Part shown: positions 25,152 to 34,280 of the stretch, piece by piece | How the letters are laid out: each line of letters starts with the position of its first letter | How positions within the stretch are numbered: position 1 is the stretch's first letter | Source of the DNA: Rhodoglobus sp. | GTDB lineage: Bacteria > Actinomycetota > Actinomycetes > Actinomycetales > Microbacteriaceae | Direction of reading: 5' to 3' | DNA length: 64,000 bases | Assembly: GCA_025463605.1 (NCBI GenBank) | Contig: JAODAV010000011.1 | Coordinates: 112,975 to 176,974, forward strand | Made by a program: the position numbers and the translations under genes | Notes under the pieces: model-generated | What the model was told of the DNA's origin: nothing | The model's input: the letters and a program-made list of their open reading frames with translations, nothing else | The model's database searches: none

Positions 25152-25193
25152 GCCCTGAGTCTAGGCAGTCGGGTGGGGCGAGGATGCGCCCGA

Positions 25194-25588
25194 GGGAATG
25201 GGCCGGCTGATACGCCGGGTTCTGTCCGGGTGCCGAGGCACCGTGGACGGCCATCTATCTACGACGTACGTTGCCGCACGCCTCTAGCGGTCTACCCGGG
25301 AACTGGGCGAGCAGCCCGTAACGCTCCCTGTTCGACCTTGCTCCGGACGAGGTTTACCTAGCCGACCGCGTCACCGCGGCCGCTGGTGGTCTCTTACGCC
25401 ACCGTTTCACCCTTACCCCCGCGTGCCTGAGCACGCGGTGGCGGTCTGCTTTCTGTTGCACTGTTCTCGCGGGTTGCCCCGGGTGGGTGTTACCCACCGT
25501 CCTGCTCTGCGGAGCCCGGACGTTCCTCGTGCGCCCCGCGCTCCGAAGAGCCCTGTGCGCACGCGACCGTCTTGCCGACCCATTCCGG
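25194..25588 (-). ncRNA. rnpB: RNase P RNA (bacterial type A)
   Basis: The minus strand carries the conserved elements of RNase P RNA in order: GAGGAACGTCCGGGCTCC, ACAGAAA, AGGGTGAAACGGTG, GTAAGAGACCACCA, GGTAAACC, AGATGGCCG and ACAGAACCCGG. The ends are set by pairing of 5' GGAATGGGTCGGC with 3' GCCGGCCCATTCC (helix P1), giving about 395 nt. It matures the 5' ends of tRNAs together with RnpA. It lies just downstream of the RNase H gene on the same strand. Confidence 0.96.
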
Positions 25589-25604
25589 GAGGTAAGCCTA
25601 CCGC

Positions 25605-26027
25605 TCAACTCCCGAAGTCAGCCCTGAGGTCCATAGCGAGGTTCGCGAGCTTGTCGGCGCGCGAGTTGTCGAGCCGAGGGATCCACTCGAACTTGACCGG
25701 CGTGCCGGTGAGCAGCTCCCTGGCCTCGGCAGCGAGGTCCGCCATGTCGGGGTGCTTGATCTTCCAGCGTCCCGACATCTGCTCGACCACGAGCTTCGAG
25801 TCCATGCGGATGTGGAGTTCGGCATCCGGGTCGATCTCGAGGGCGCGCCGCACGCCCGCGATCATCGCCTTGTACTCGGCGACGTTGTTCGACGCGATTC
25901 CGCCGTAGAGGCCGATCTCGGCGAGGATCTCCCCCGTCAGGGGATCCATGACCACAGCACCGCTGCCCGACTGGCCGGGATTGCCGCGCGAGCCGCCGTC
26001 GGCCTCGATCAGGAGCTCGCGGGCCAT
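25605..26027 (-). CDS. Ribonuclease H family protein
   Basis: A 140-residue RNase H fold protein that should cut RNA in RNA-DNA hybrids. The four acidic residues are present: D10 (EADGGSRGNPG), E51 (NNVAEYKA), D76 (IRMDSKL) and D125 (NSRADKLAN). It is the compact actinobacterial type found in mycobacteria as the N-terminal half of an RNase H-CobC fusion; here it stands alone. Its ATG overlaps the stop of the zinc-ribbon gene (TGATG), indicating translational coupling. The order Nif3, zinc-ribbon, RNase H is conserved in Actinobacteria. Confidence 0.92.
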   Translation of the reverse strand: MARELLIEADGGSRGNPGQSGSGAVVMDPLTGEILAEIGLYGGIASNNVAEYKAMIAGVRRALEIDPDAELHIRMDSKLVVEQMSGRWKIKHPDMADLAAEARELLTGTPVKFEWIPRLDNSRADKLANLAMDLRADFGS

Positions 26028-26767
26028 CAGAGTCCCGACTCGCCCGTGCGCACCAGGATCGCGTCACTCGACGGGCAGATGAGCACATCGTCGGGTGCCG
26101 CCGCACGGATCTTCTGCATCTCGTCCTCGAGCAGCTTCACGCCCGACGCGAGCGAGACGCCGCCCTGCAGGCGGGACGCTCCCGTGCCGTATCGTGCGCG
26201 CTGTTTCTCGTAGAGGGCCAGCAGGTCGGTGGGGATCATGGTCTCCAGCACGCGGCGGTCATCCTGTGCCGCCGACCGCTCGGAGAGGATCGACGCGAGC
26301 GCGAGGTCCCGAACGGTCCTCACCTCCTCGGTTCGAGCGGCGAGGTCGTTGAGCTGCTCGGTCGTTGCTGCCGCAGCGTTCTCCGCCTCCTCGAGGCGCT
26401 CCATGACCGTGAGCTCGATCTCCTCGAGATCGTCGAGGCGTTTCTTGAGAGCGGTCAGTTCGTGCTCGAGTCCGGCGACATCCTTGACGGATGAGCTCGC
26501 CTGCAGCCGCTCGCTGTCGCGCGTGATGCGCGACTCGACGACCTTCACGTCGGCCTCGATCCGCGTGAGCTCCAGCCGGATGTCTTCCAGCCCGCCCTTC
26601 TGCTCGGCGAACGTGAGCTTGAGCGCGTCTGCCTGCTTGGTGAGCGCCGCTAGCTCCGCGATCTCGGGCAAGGACTTAGCTCGATGATCGAGCTGCGCGA
26701 GCTTGGTGTCGAGTGCCTGCAAATCGAGGAGCAGGGCCTGGTGTTCTGGACTGGCTTTCAACGCCAT
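26027..26767 (-). CDS. Zinc-ribbon-family coiled-coil protein with degenerate C4 site
   Basis: A 246-residue protein, almost entirely a long antiparallel coiled coil (about 5-170, rich in Leu, Ala, Glu and Arg). Its position between nif3 and RNase H genes and its overall shape match the actinobacterial C4-type zinc-ribbon proteins (CT398-like). The C-terminus normally carries two CxxC pairs. Here only one cysteine remains (VLICPSSDAILVRTGESGL), so zinc cannot be bound in the usual way although the LVR tail is kept. Function is unknown in the family; links to nucleic acid or secretion have been proposed. Confidence 0.8.
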   Translation of the reverse strand: MALKASPEHQALLLDLQALDTKLAQLDHRAKSLPEIAELAALTKQADALKLTFAEQKGGLEDIRLELTRIEADVKVVESRITRDSERLQASSSVKDVAGLEHELTALKKRLDDLEEIELTVMERLEEAENAAAATTEQLNDLAARTEEVRTVRDLALASILSERSAAQDDRRVLETMIPTDLLALYEKQRARYGTGASRLQGGVSLASGVKLLEDEMQKIRAAAPDDVLICPSSDAILVRTGESGL

Positions 26768-26798
26768 ACGCTGGTCCCTTTCATTGTGATAAGCACAG

Positions 26799-27617
26799 TC
26801 ACTGGATGATCACGAAGTCCCACGGGTCGGTGCGCAATTCACTTATCGCGACCGTCGCGCCGGGCAGCGCATCGCGGAGCTCGGCCGCGGCGGCATCCAG
26901 CCACAGCCACTCGCTCGCCCAGTGCGACACGTCGATGAGCGCGGGCCCGCGGCTCGCGCGCGCATTCTCACGCGCCTCCGAGGCAGGATGATGGCGCAGG
27001 TCGCTCGTGATGTAGACGTCGGCGGCGAGCACCGCGGGCTCCGCGAGATATGCGTCGCCCGCTCCGCCGCACAGGGCGACGGTGCTTACCGGGGCGTCGA
27101 AGTCGCCCGAGACGCGCACACCCGATGCGGTCGGGGGAAGCACGTCACCGAGAGTCCGCGCGAGCCGGCCGAGGGTCGTGGGCTGCGGCAGCTCGCCGAC
27201 CCTACCGATCCCGCGCGTGGGGTCGAAGCCGGGCACGATCGGGCGCACGTTCACGAGGCCGAGCCGGGCGGCGAAGGTGGCGGACGTGCCGGTCTCCACG
27301 ACATCCGCATTGGTGTGTGCCGACAAGAGCCCGCAGTTCGCACGGATGAGCCGCGTGAGCGCCGCGCCCTTGTAACGGTCACTCGCTACGGTAGTGACCC
27401 CGCGCAATAGCAGGGGGTGGTGCACCAGTAACAGGTCGGCGCCGGACTCGACGGCCTCGTCGACGGTGTCGAGTACGGCATCCACCGCGAGAAGGATGGA
27501 GTCGACCCGGTCAGTCGGATCGCCCGCGATGAGGCCGACCGCATCCCACGGTTCGGCGCCCGCTGCCGGCCACAGCCGCTCGACGGCTGCGGCGACGTCT
27601 GCGATCGTGGTGGGCAC
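26799..27617 (-). CDS. Nif3-like dinuclear metal-binding protein (YbgI family)
   Basis: A 272-residue member of the Nif3/YbgI (DUF34) family, often annotated GTP cyclohydrolase I type 2-like. Family metal-site motifs are visible: LLVHHPLLLRG (about 65-75), SAHTNAD (about 100-106), and near the C-terminus ITSDLRHH and DVSHWASE. The length is that of the short form without the inserted PII-like domain. It is followed by the zinc-ribbon and RNase H genes in one minus-strand unit. Its biochemical role is not settled. Confidence 0.9.
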   Translation of the reverse strand: MPTTIADVAAAVERLWPAAGAEPWDAVGLIAGDPTDRVDSILLAVDAVLDTVDEAVESGADLLLVHHPLLLRGVTTVASDRYKGAALTRLIRANCGLLSAHTNADVVETGTSATFAARLGLVNVRPIVPGFDPTRGIGRVGELPQPTTLGRLARTLGDVLPPTASGVRVSGDFDAPVSTVALCGGAGDAYLAEPAVLAADVYITSDLRHHPASEARENARASRGPALIDVSHWASEWLWLDAAAAELRDALPGATVAISELRTDPWDFVIIQ

Positions 27618-27647
27618 AGGCCCAGTCTATTTGTTAGGGAATCTGCC

Positions 27648-30600
27648 TCAGACTACGGTCGACTCCTGCCGGCGGATCTCCGGGATGCCCGACACGATGG
27701 GCGTGAGCAATCCGAGCACGAGCGCGACAAGAACGCCGAGGTCGGTTCCGGCGAGATCGCTGCCTAACGGCACGCCGAGCAGCGCGAAGCCGTATCCCTG
27801 CCATGACAGCCAGGTGACCGACGCCGAGGTGAGGGCGAAACCGATGGCGCTGATGACGAACAATCCGATCAGGTTGCCCCACCGCACATCCGGGTACACA
27901 CCGCCGCGCACGAGCAGGGACTGGCTTTCGAACCGGCGGTTGCGGATCATCGTCTCGGCCGCGAAGATGCCCGCCCACGCCGCCGTCGGAACGGCGAGCG
28001 TCGTTGCGACATCGCGGAAGAGTTCGTTGATGCCGCCTGTGACGCCGAAGGCCAGCACGAGCGCAAGGGCACCGAGCAGAACTCCCACGATCACGATCGA
28101 CCACTGGCGCGGAACGCGCACCCCGATGGACTGCAGCGCGAAGCCGCCCGAGTACAGCGAGATGATGATGCCGGAAAGCAGGCTCAGTGCCGTCGCAGCG
28201 ATGAGCGGGATCGGGTACCAGCTCGGCAGCATGAGAGTGAGAGTGTCGAGTGGGGAGAGCAGGAATCCGCTCGCTATGCCCTCGTTCGACGCGGCCAAGA
28301 GGGCGCCGTAGCCGATGAGCAGGAAGCTGGGCAGGGTCGTGCCGAAGGTGGCCCAGAGCATGGATGACGCGCCGCTCGTGCCGGGTCGCTGGTAGCGGGC
28401 GAGATCGCCGCCGCTGTTGGCCCACACGAGCCCCACGAAACTGAAAACGAGCACGGCACCCGTGATGGTGAGCAGCCACGGCCCGTCCTGCGTCGTGAGG
28501 GCGGCAGGAATGTCGATGTATTCGGCGGTGAGCGCGATGAGTCCAACCACGAGCACGCCCGAGATGATGCTCAGGATGAGTTGGATTCGCGCGACGAGCG
28601 GATAGCCGGCGAACGCGACGAGCAGCGCGATCAGGAACGCGACGGCAAGGGAGATGAGCAGCAGCTGTCGATCGCCGAGCGACCCGTCGAGTTCTGCACC
28701 GACCAGGATGATCGCAACGGATGACGCGAGCAGCCAGAGCAGCACCGCGCCCCAGAACAGCCGGGTCACGAGTGCGAGGACCGCCGGGAATACGTTGCCC
28801 AATAGACCGAACGTCGCTCGCGAGACCACCATTGTCGGCTGTCCGCTGCGCTTGCCCGCGAGCGTCGAAAGCCCGAGTGGGATGAACGACAGGGCGACGC
28901 CGGCGAGCACCGCGACGATCGACTGGCGCAGGCTCATGCCGACGGCAAAGATCGCCGCGCCGAGCCCCAGGCTCAGTATCGACGAGTTGGCCGCGAACCA
29001 CAGCCAGAAGAGACGAGCGGCACGACCTACACGATGGTCGACGGGCGTCGGTTCGAGCCCACTCTCCTCGAGACTGAAGACCCGCTGCCGGATGGGCTCG
29101 TTGTCGAGGAGCACGACCTCGTCGTGCGGGATGCGGACCGTGGCAATCGGCCCTGACGGCGGCGAGAGCGGCGGACCGACGACCGCGACTCCGGAGGTGT
29201 CGACCGCGACCGGGCCCATCACAAGCCCAGTGAATACCCGGTCGGTCTCGTCGACGTCATCGTCGAGCTCATCCTCGTACGACCGGTCGATGATGGTGAC
29301 CGAGCCGGTGTCGACCGGCACGGGTTCACCCGCCGCAACCGGCAGAGGTTCGATGAAGAGCGTCTCGGGAGCGGCGTCCACCTCGGTCTGCGGTTCCGGG
29401 TCGGCGCGAAGCGGGGGTTCCTCGTCGGGAGCTCCCTCGAGCAGGTCATCGAAGCTGAACGGATGATCAAGGCTGGGAGCGGGCGCGCTCGATGGCCCGT
29501 TTTCGGAGAAGTCGAAACTGTGCTCCCCCGGTTCGGCCGACTCGTCGGGGGCTGGCGGCGCCACGGGTGGATGGGACCTGGCTTGCGACGGCAGTACGGG
29601 CGGACCGCCGAACGTGGGTGGCTCCACGAGCGGCGGTGGCGCGATTGGAGCCGCCGGTGGCGCGTCGGCAGCGTCATCCGGCTCGGACTCGGGCTGGGGC
29701 TGGGGCTCGGGCTCGGGCTCGGGCTCGATTACGATCTCGGGTTCGGACTCCGCCTCATCGGTCGCGTCCGCCACTGCGTCCTGGGGACCGGTGATGATCT
29801 CTGGCTCGTCGACGGGCTCGGGTTCATCGGCCTGCTCGGGCTCAGCCCCGTGAACCTGCTCAGGCCCATAGGTCAACTCGGGCTCAGGTTGCGGCTGAGG
29901 CTCCAGAACGGGCTCCGGCTCATCGGCCGGCTCGGTCGCGTCGTCGGGGGTGGCGGACTCTTCCGGCGCGGCTTCCGCGGGAGCGTCGAGATCCCAGACG
30001 GGCACCGATGAGTCGGCATCGGAGACTGGCTCGGAGCGAACCTCGGGCTCGGGCTCAAACTCCGGCTCGGCTTCAAACTCGGGCTCGGGCTCAAACTCCG
30101 GCTCGGCTTCAAACTCCGGCTCGGCTTCAAACTCCGGCTCAGGCTCAGGCTCAGGCTCGAGCGCGGGCGCGGGCTCGAGCGCGGGCGCGGGCTCGAGCGC
30201 GGGCTCGGGCTCGGGCTCGGGCTCAGCCTCGCTTTCAGGCTCGGGCTCAGCCTCGGGCTCAGCCTCGCTTTCAGGCTCGGGCTCGGGCGCCTGCTCGACG
30301 TCGGGCTCCGCGCCGTACTCAGGCCCGGGAGCCCACGTGGCGCTCGGCGCCGGAACCTCCCACGCCGGAAGGGGCGGCGGAGGCGGAGGTGGAGGTGCCT
30401 CGGCCTCGGTTTCCACCGCATCCTCGAAGTGGGGCGCGGGCCACTCCGCCATGGGCGCCTCGGGCATGATGAATGAACCCGTCTGGGGTGCCGGAGGAGT
30501 CTGTAGCCCGGGCGGCACGGGAACGCTCGGCAACACGCCGGTGAACTCCGGCCGAGCCTCTTCGACTGCGGCGACCGCGTCTGGCGTGCCCAGCGCGAGC

Positions 30601-31271
30601 ATGTTGTTCTCCCACGCCTTGAACTCTCGCGCCTCCTCCTCGCGGAGTCGCAATTGGGTCTCCAGCTGTTCGATAACGCTCAGGGTTCCCCCCGGCTCGC
30701 GGCCCGCCTCGTCCACCCAGCTGAGCAGCTGCTCGTCCGGAAGGGAGCGGCGCACGGGTCGTTGCGGCGGACCCTCCGCGAGTGGCACGGCCTGCGAAGG
30801 GTCGGGGGCGGGAAGGGAACTCCACGGCGGGGGCTCGGCCGCCGTTGGAGGAGGCGCGACGAAAACTGGTGGCCCCACGGGCGGCGGCATGGCGGGCGGA
30901 ACAGCAGGCGGCAGCTCGGGCGCCTCGGCAGCGGGCGAAGCGTCAGGTGATTCGGCGGCAGGCGACTCGACATCCGGCTCGATGGCAGGCAACTCGACAT
31001 CCGGCTCGGCGGCGGGCGACTCCACATCAGGCTCGGCGGCAGGCGGCTCGATCAGCGTCGGCGGCTGGATGACACGAATCGGGCCAGACGCCAGGCGCCC
31101 CAGGTCGGCGGCGAGCGCGCTAGCAAGTTCGTCGTCGTCGTGAACTTCGGATTCCGCCGGTGGTTGCTGTGAACTCGCCGGTGGCGGAGTGAACGTTGAG
31201 CGACGCGGACCCGACGCGGCGAACGTGGGGTCAGGTGAGGTTTCGCGGTCAACCTCGTCGTCGTCTGCCAT
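27648..31271 (-). CDS. NCS1 (purine/cytosine) permease with ~730-residue acidic N-terminal extension
   Basis: A 1,207-residue protein. Residues about 735-1190 form a complete NCS1-type permease of about 12 transmembrane helices, starting [19 protein letters not shown] and including [16 protein letters not shown]. This is the CodB/purine-cytosine permease pattern, predicting proton or sodium symport of a nucleobase-like solute. Residues 1-730 are unusual: Pro/Ala/Glu-rich segments with repeats such as AAEPDVESP (about 80-110), a short helical part ([20 protein letters not shown] then a Glu/Arg coil, about 190-240), then a very acidic Glu-Pro tract (about 330-560). Family members are usually 400-500 residues. 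The extension should lie in the cytoplasm. The frame is continuous, and the start lies 10 bp after the EamA gene. Substrate is not determinable. Confidence 0.85.
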   Translation of the reverse strand: MADDDEVDRETSPDPTFAASGPRRSTFTPPPASSQQPPAESEVHDDDELASALAADLGRLASGPIRVIQPPTLIEPPAAEPDVESPAAEPDVELPAIEPDVESPAAESPDASPAAEAPELPPAVPPAMPPPVGPPVFVAPPPTAAEPPPWSSLPAPDPSQAVPLAEGPPQRPVRRSLPDEQLLSWVDEAGREPGGTLSVIEQLETQLRLREEEAREFKAWENNMLALGTPDAVAAVEEARPEFTGVLPSVPVPPGLQTPPAPQTGSFIMPEAPMAEWPAPHFEDAVETEAEAPPPPPPPPLPAWEVPAPSATWAPGPEYGAEPDVEQAPEPEPESEAEPEAEPEPESEAEPEPEPEPALEPAPALEPAPALEPEPEPEPEFEAEPEFEAEPEFEPEPEFEAEPEFEPEPEVRSEPVSDADSSVPVWDLDAPAEAAPEESATPDDATEPADEPEPVLEPQPQPEPELTYGPEQVHGAEPEQADEPEPVDEPEIITGPQDAVADATDEAESEPEIVIEPEPEPEPQPQPESEPDDAADAPPAAPIAPPPLVEPPTFGGPPVLPSQARSHPPVAPPAPDESAEPGEHSFDFSENGPSSAPAPSLDHPFSFDDLLEGAPDEEPPLRADPEPQTEVDAAPETLFIEPLPVAAGEPVPVDTGSVTIIDRSYEDELDDDVDETDRVFTGLVMGPVAVDTSGVAVVGPPLSPPSGPIATVRIPHDEVVLLDNEPIRQRVFSLEESGLEPTPVDHRVGRAARLFWLWFAANSSILSLGLGAAIFAVGMSLRQSIVAVLAGVALSFIPLGLSTLAGKRSGQPTMVVSRATFGLLGNVFPAVLALVTRLFWGAVLLWLLASSVAIILVGAELDGSLGDRQLLLISLAVAFLIALLVAFAGYPLVARIQLILSIISGVLVVGLIALTAEYIDIPAALTTQDGPWLLTITGAVLVFSFVGLVWANSGGDLARYQRPGTSGASSMLWATFGTTLPSFLLIGYGALLAASNEGIASGFLLSPLDTLTLMLPSWYPIPLIAATALSLLSGIIISLYSGGFALQSIGVRVPRQWSIVIVGVLLGALALVLAFGVTGGINELFRDVATTLAVPTAAWAGIFAAETMIRNRRFESQSLLVRGGVYPDVRWGNLIGLFVISAIGFALTSASVTWLSWQGYGFALLGVPLGSDLAGTDLGVLVALVLGLLTPIVSGIPEIRRQESTVV
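30030..30300. repeat. Low-complexity GGCTCG-type tandem repeats encoding Glu-Pro
   Basis: Short degenerate tandem units built on ggctcg/ggctca, including near-identical 15-18 bp blocks with caaactc. On the minus strand they encode PEPEPE, EAEPEFE and [10 protein letters not shown] series in the permease extension. Similar blocks occur again at 29690-29740. Such tracts are prone to slippage, so copy number may vary between strains. Confidence 0.8.
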
Positions 31272-31280
31272 GCCGAAATA

Positions 31281-32213
31281 CTACGGCGACTGCCTGAAAG
31301 TAGCCGGTTGCCGAGCCGTTGCGAGCACAGTTACCGAGGCGAGAATTAGCACGAGTCCGGCCCATCCGACGGGGTTCAATCGCTCCCCCACCACGACTAC
31401 GGCCAGCAGCGTGGCGACGAACGGCTCCAGCAGGGTGATGGTCGTCGCTGTACTGCTGCGCAGCGTGCGCATCCCGATGCCGAACAGCAGGTAGGCAAGG
31501 AACATCGGGCCGGTCGCGAGATACGCGGCGATGCCGAGCGCCCGATCCGACTGCAGCAGCGGACCGCCGACGAGCAGGAGAACCCCCGCGAGTGGCAGCG
31601 CGCCGATGCCGAACATGCCACCCATGACTCCCCGCGCACTCTGCCCGACCCGGATGGCGCGGCTCGAGCTGTAGGTGTACAGGGCATAGGCGAGCCCGGC
31701 AAGAAGCCCCAGCCCCACCCCGAAGGCGATTCCCACGCTCGGTGATTCGGCAGCATCGGCTACCGCGCCGTCCGCTCCGACGGCGAGCAGGATCACACCG
31801 GCAACGGCGACCGCGGTGCAAGCGAGCCAGAGCCGTGACAGGCGGTGCCGCTCGAACACCCACTCGAGGAGAGCAGCGAACACGGGACCGGTGCCGAGCG
31901 AGACGACGTTACCGATGGCGACACCCGCGAGATCCATCGACGTGTAGAACGCGAGCGGATATACGAGAACCCCGAGGCCGCCCACGACGAGCCAACGTCG
32001 GCTCGCGGCATCCCGAATCGCGGCAATCGATGCGCGCGCAGAGACGGCGAACAGGAGGATACCGCCCACGGTCATCGTCGACGCGCCGATCGCGAGCGGA
32101 CCGACCTCAGCCGGCATGAAGGTCGCGGCGGTACCGGTAGTTCCCCACAGCAGCGACGCGAGCACGAGCGCCCAAGCGCCGGTCGTGCGCGGACGGACGG
32201 CGCCGGAATGCAT
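31281..32213 (-). CDS. EamA/DMT-family transporter
   Basis: A 310-residue inner membrane protein with about ten hydrophobic helices in two EamA halves. Family features include WALVLASLLWGTTGTAATF in the first helix, YTSMDLAGVAIGNVVSLGTGPVFAALLEW in the first half and the matching STATTITLLEPFVATLLAVVVVGERL in the second. DMT proteins export or import metabolites such as amino acids; the substrate here cannot be assigned. It is the first gene of the minus-strand run that continues with the NCS1 permease 10 bp later. Confidence 0.9.
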   Translation of the reverse strand: MHSGAVRPRTTGAWALVLASLLWGTTGTAATFMPAEVGPLAIGASTMTVGGILLFAVSARASIAAIRDAASRRWLVVGGLGVLVYPLAFYTSMDLAGVAIGNVVSLGTGPVFAALLEWVFERHRLSRLWLACTAVAVAGVILLAVGADGAVADAAESPSVGIAFGVGLGLLAGLAYALYTYSSSRAIRVGQSARGVMGGMFGIGALPLAGVLLLVGGPLLQSDRALGIAAYLATGPMFLAYLLFGIGMRTLRSSTATTITLLEPFVATLLAVVVVGERLNPVGWAGLVLILASVTVLATARQPATFRQSP

Positions 32214-32248
32214 TGTCCGAGGCTAGCGGCTGCGGCGTCGGCTTCGCG

Positions 32249-34144
32249 TCAGGGGGCGGGAACCACCAAGAAGTTGTCGAACTTCGAGACCATCGGCTGC
32301 GTTGCCGTGCTCGAGAGGTAGGCCTGCACGCCCACCGAGCCGGGCACTTGCAGCGACGCGGTCGCGTCGGTGAGAGTCGCCTGCCACGTCGCCGGCTCAG
32401 CCTGGCTCGCTACCCACAGCTTCGCCCGGATGCTCGTGGGTGACGCTCCCGTCACTTGCAGCCTGAGCCGCAACTCCGTGCCCGCGGTGTAGGTGAGCCC
32501 GCTGATGGTGGGACTGGCGAGCACTGTCGCGCCTTGCTTGACCACGAGTGCGACCGCACCCGTCGACTTGATCCACGCGCTCGCGGAGTAGTTCGCCGCT
32601 CCGGACTGGCGGCCGATCAGCGTGCTGTACGAGCCGCCTCCGGTTGGCACGCTGCCGAGCGAGAACGTGATGGTCGAATCGGTCGACGACGAGGAAACCG
32701 CAGAGAGAGTCGCCGTTCGCGTGGAACCGGGTGGGAGCGTTACCTGTCCCGTGCCGTCCGCGACCTTGAGCGCCGTCGCCGTGCCGGCGATCGTCCAGGC
32801 GCCACCGGTCGGGGCGGTGCCCCATCCACTCGCCACCGTTCGGTTGAAGTCATCGCGAGCGAGCTCGGCCGCGGGTGGGGCCGTGACTGTGACGGGGTGC
32901 GAGACGCTTCCCGTCGCGCCCTGGTTGTCTGTGACGGTGAGGGTCGCGGTGTACGTTCCACCAGTCGCGTAGGCGTGGCTGGTAGTGGCGCCGGAGCCGG
33001 TGGTCGAGTCACCGAAGTTCCAGGCATAACCGGCGATCGTGCCATCCGGATCAGTCGAGGTCGAACCGTCGAACGACGCGGTCAGTCCGGCCACCGACGA
33101 CGTGAAGGCCGCGGTAGGAGGCGTGTTCGTCGTCGGCCCGGCCGGGCCGATGGAGAACGTGTCAGTGAAGGTCCCTCCGGATGCGCGGGCGAAGCTCGCC
33201 GAGAGCTCGGTCGCCGTGACCGTGACGTCGAGGGACCCCCACGTCGGATTCGCGTTGAGCGCGGAGTACTTGGCGAAGTATCCCGCCTCGGTGTCGGAGG
33301 TGTTGATATCCCGGAAGGGCACACCGCCGGTTCCCACCGTCGCGAAGACTGTACCGGCGCCCTTGACCATCGTGCCGTCGGAATCGGCAATGCAGGCGGC
33401 AGTGAACGTGCCCGGAACGATCGTCGAACATGCGCCGGACTGCGAAAGCTGATGCGTGCGCTGGTACAGGTGCTCGTGGCCGTGCAAAACGAGGTCGACC
33501 TTCTTCGACACGAGGAGGTTGATCAGCGCGCTGCCCGGATCGCAGTTGTACGCACCCATCGACAAGCACGGCTTGTGCATGCCAACAACAACCCACGGGA
33601 TGTTCGACGACCTCGCACCGTCGATCGCGGCAGCCGTCCAGTTGTACCGGGGAGTGCCCGCCGCGTACGACCATGTTCCATCGGGGAAGGTGAGCGCCGG
33701 GGAGATCATGATGTACCGCACTAGCGGTGCGCCGGCCGGCACGTCGACGTAATACTGGCGACCGTAGGTTCCGATGAGTCCGGGAAGCTGGTTGGGCAGA
33801 CATGCGGAGAAGTCGTTGATGTTGCCGTTCTCGCCGTTGCTCTCGTGGTTACCCGAGACCAGCTCGAACGGAAATCCCGCCCCCACTCGCGTGGTAACGA
33901 GGTCGCACCAGGTTTGTTCGTTGCCGGTCGTGCTGTACGACAGGTCGCCGAGCGCAAGGTGCAGATCCTGGTCGATGGTGCCGATCGCGTTGAACACACT
34001 GAACGACTCGGGAGTCGACGAGAAGTCGCCGGACGCCGTGAATCGCACCGATGGCTCACCGGGTACGGCGGCTTCGATCGTGAAACTTGCCGCTACCAGC
34101 GCAATGCCCGCGACGGCCGCTGCGCCGGCCCGGAGATATCTCAC
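32249..34144 (-). CDS. Secreted metallophosphoesterase with PKD and C-terminal beta domain
   Basis: I chose GTG 34144 because GGAG lies eight bases upstream and it yields a signal peptide (MRYLRAGAAAVAG to about IEA); an upstream GTG at 34210 is possible. The 631-residue product has a calcineurin-like phosphoesterase domain (about 30-290) with the metal-site motifs GDLSYS, GNHES and HGHEH. A PKD domain follows (about 315-400; FDGSTSTDPDGTIAGYAWNFGD). The C-terminal domain (about 405-630) is a beta sandwich like those of LamG/concanavalin type. It should hydrolyse phosphate mono- or diesters outside the cell. It is transcribed away from the clostripain-like gene. Confidence 0.88.
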   Translation of the reverse strand: MRYLRAGAAAVAGIALVAASFTIEAAVPGEPSVRFTASGDFSSTPESFSVFNAIGTIDQDLHLALGDLSYSTTGNEQTWCDLVTTRVGAGFPFELVSGNHESNGENGNINDFSACLPNQLPGLIGTYGRQYYVDVPAGAPLVRYIMISPALTFPDGTWSYAAGTPRYNWTAAAIDGARSSNIPWVVVGMHKPCLSMGAYNCDPGSALINLLVSKKVDLVLHGHEHLYQRTHQLSQSGACSTIVPGTFTAACIADSDGTMVKGAGTVFATVGTGGVPFRDINTSDTEAGYFAKYSALNANPTWGSLDVTVTATELSASFARASGGTFTDTFSIGPAGPTTNTPPTAAFTSSVAGLTASFDGSTSTDPDGTIAGYAWNFGDSTTGSGATTSHAYATGGTYTATLTVTDNQGATGSVSHPVTVTAPPAAELARDDFNRTVASGWGTAPTGGAWTIAGTATALKVADGTGQVTLPPGSTRTATLSAVSSSSTDSTITFSLGSVPTGGGSYSTLIGRQSGAANYSASAWIKSTGAVALVVKQGATVLASPTISGLTYTAGTELRLRLQVTGASPTSIRAKLWVASQAEPATWQATLTDATASLQVPGSVGVQAYLSSTATQPMVSKFDNFLVVPAP

Positions 34145-34268
34145 GTGATCTGCTCCATTCGCGGTCTTCGGCCCTGAAGAGCGGTCGACTCGGGATGCCG
34201 ACGAGCACACGCTATGCCCCCAATAGGGGTGAATAAGGGGGTTAAAGAGGGGTGAATCGCGTCTCCCC

Positions 34269-34274
34269 TATCCT
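34269..34274 (+). promoter_or_regulatory. Candidate -10 element, leaderless start of the clostripain-like gene
   Basis: TATCCT ends six bases before ATG 34281, which would put the transcription start at or next to the start codon. There is no Shine-Dalgarno sequence in this gap. Two copies of AGGGGTGAAT lie further upstream (about 34225 and 34247). Confidence 0.45.
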
Positions 34275-34280
34275 GATCCC

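Noticed and set aside
25195..25608. Short open frames in the rnpB region.
   Set aside because: The segment is fully explained by RNase P RNA, with conserved motifs and P1 pairing.
30030..30300. A CRISPR-like or minisatellite array.
   Set aside because: There are no uniform spacers and no cas genes; the units are codon-level Glu-Pro repeats inside a protein.
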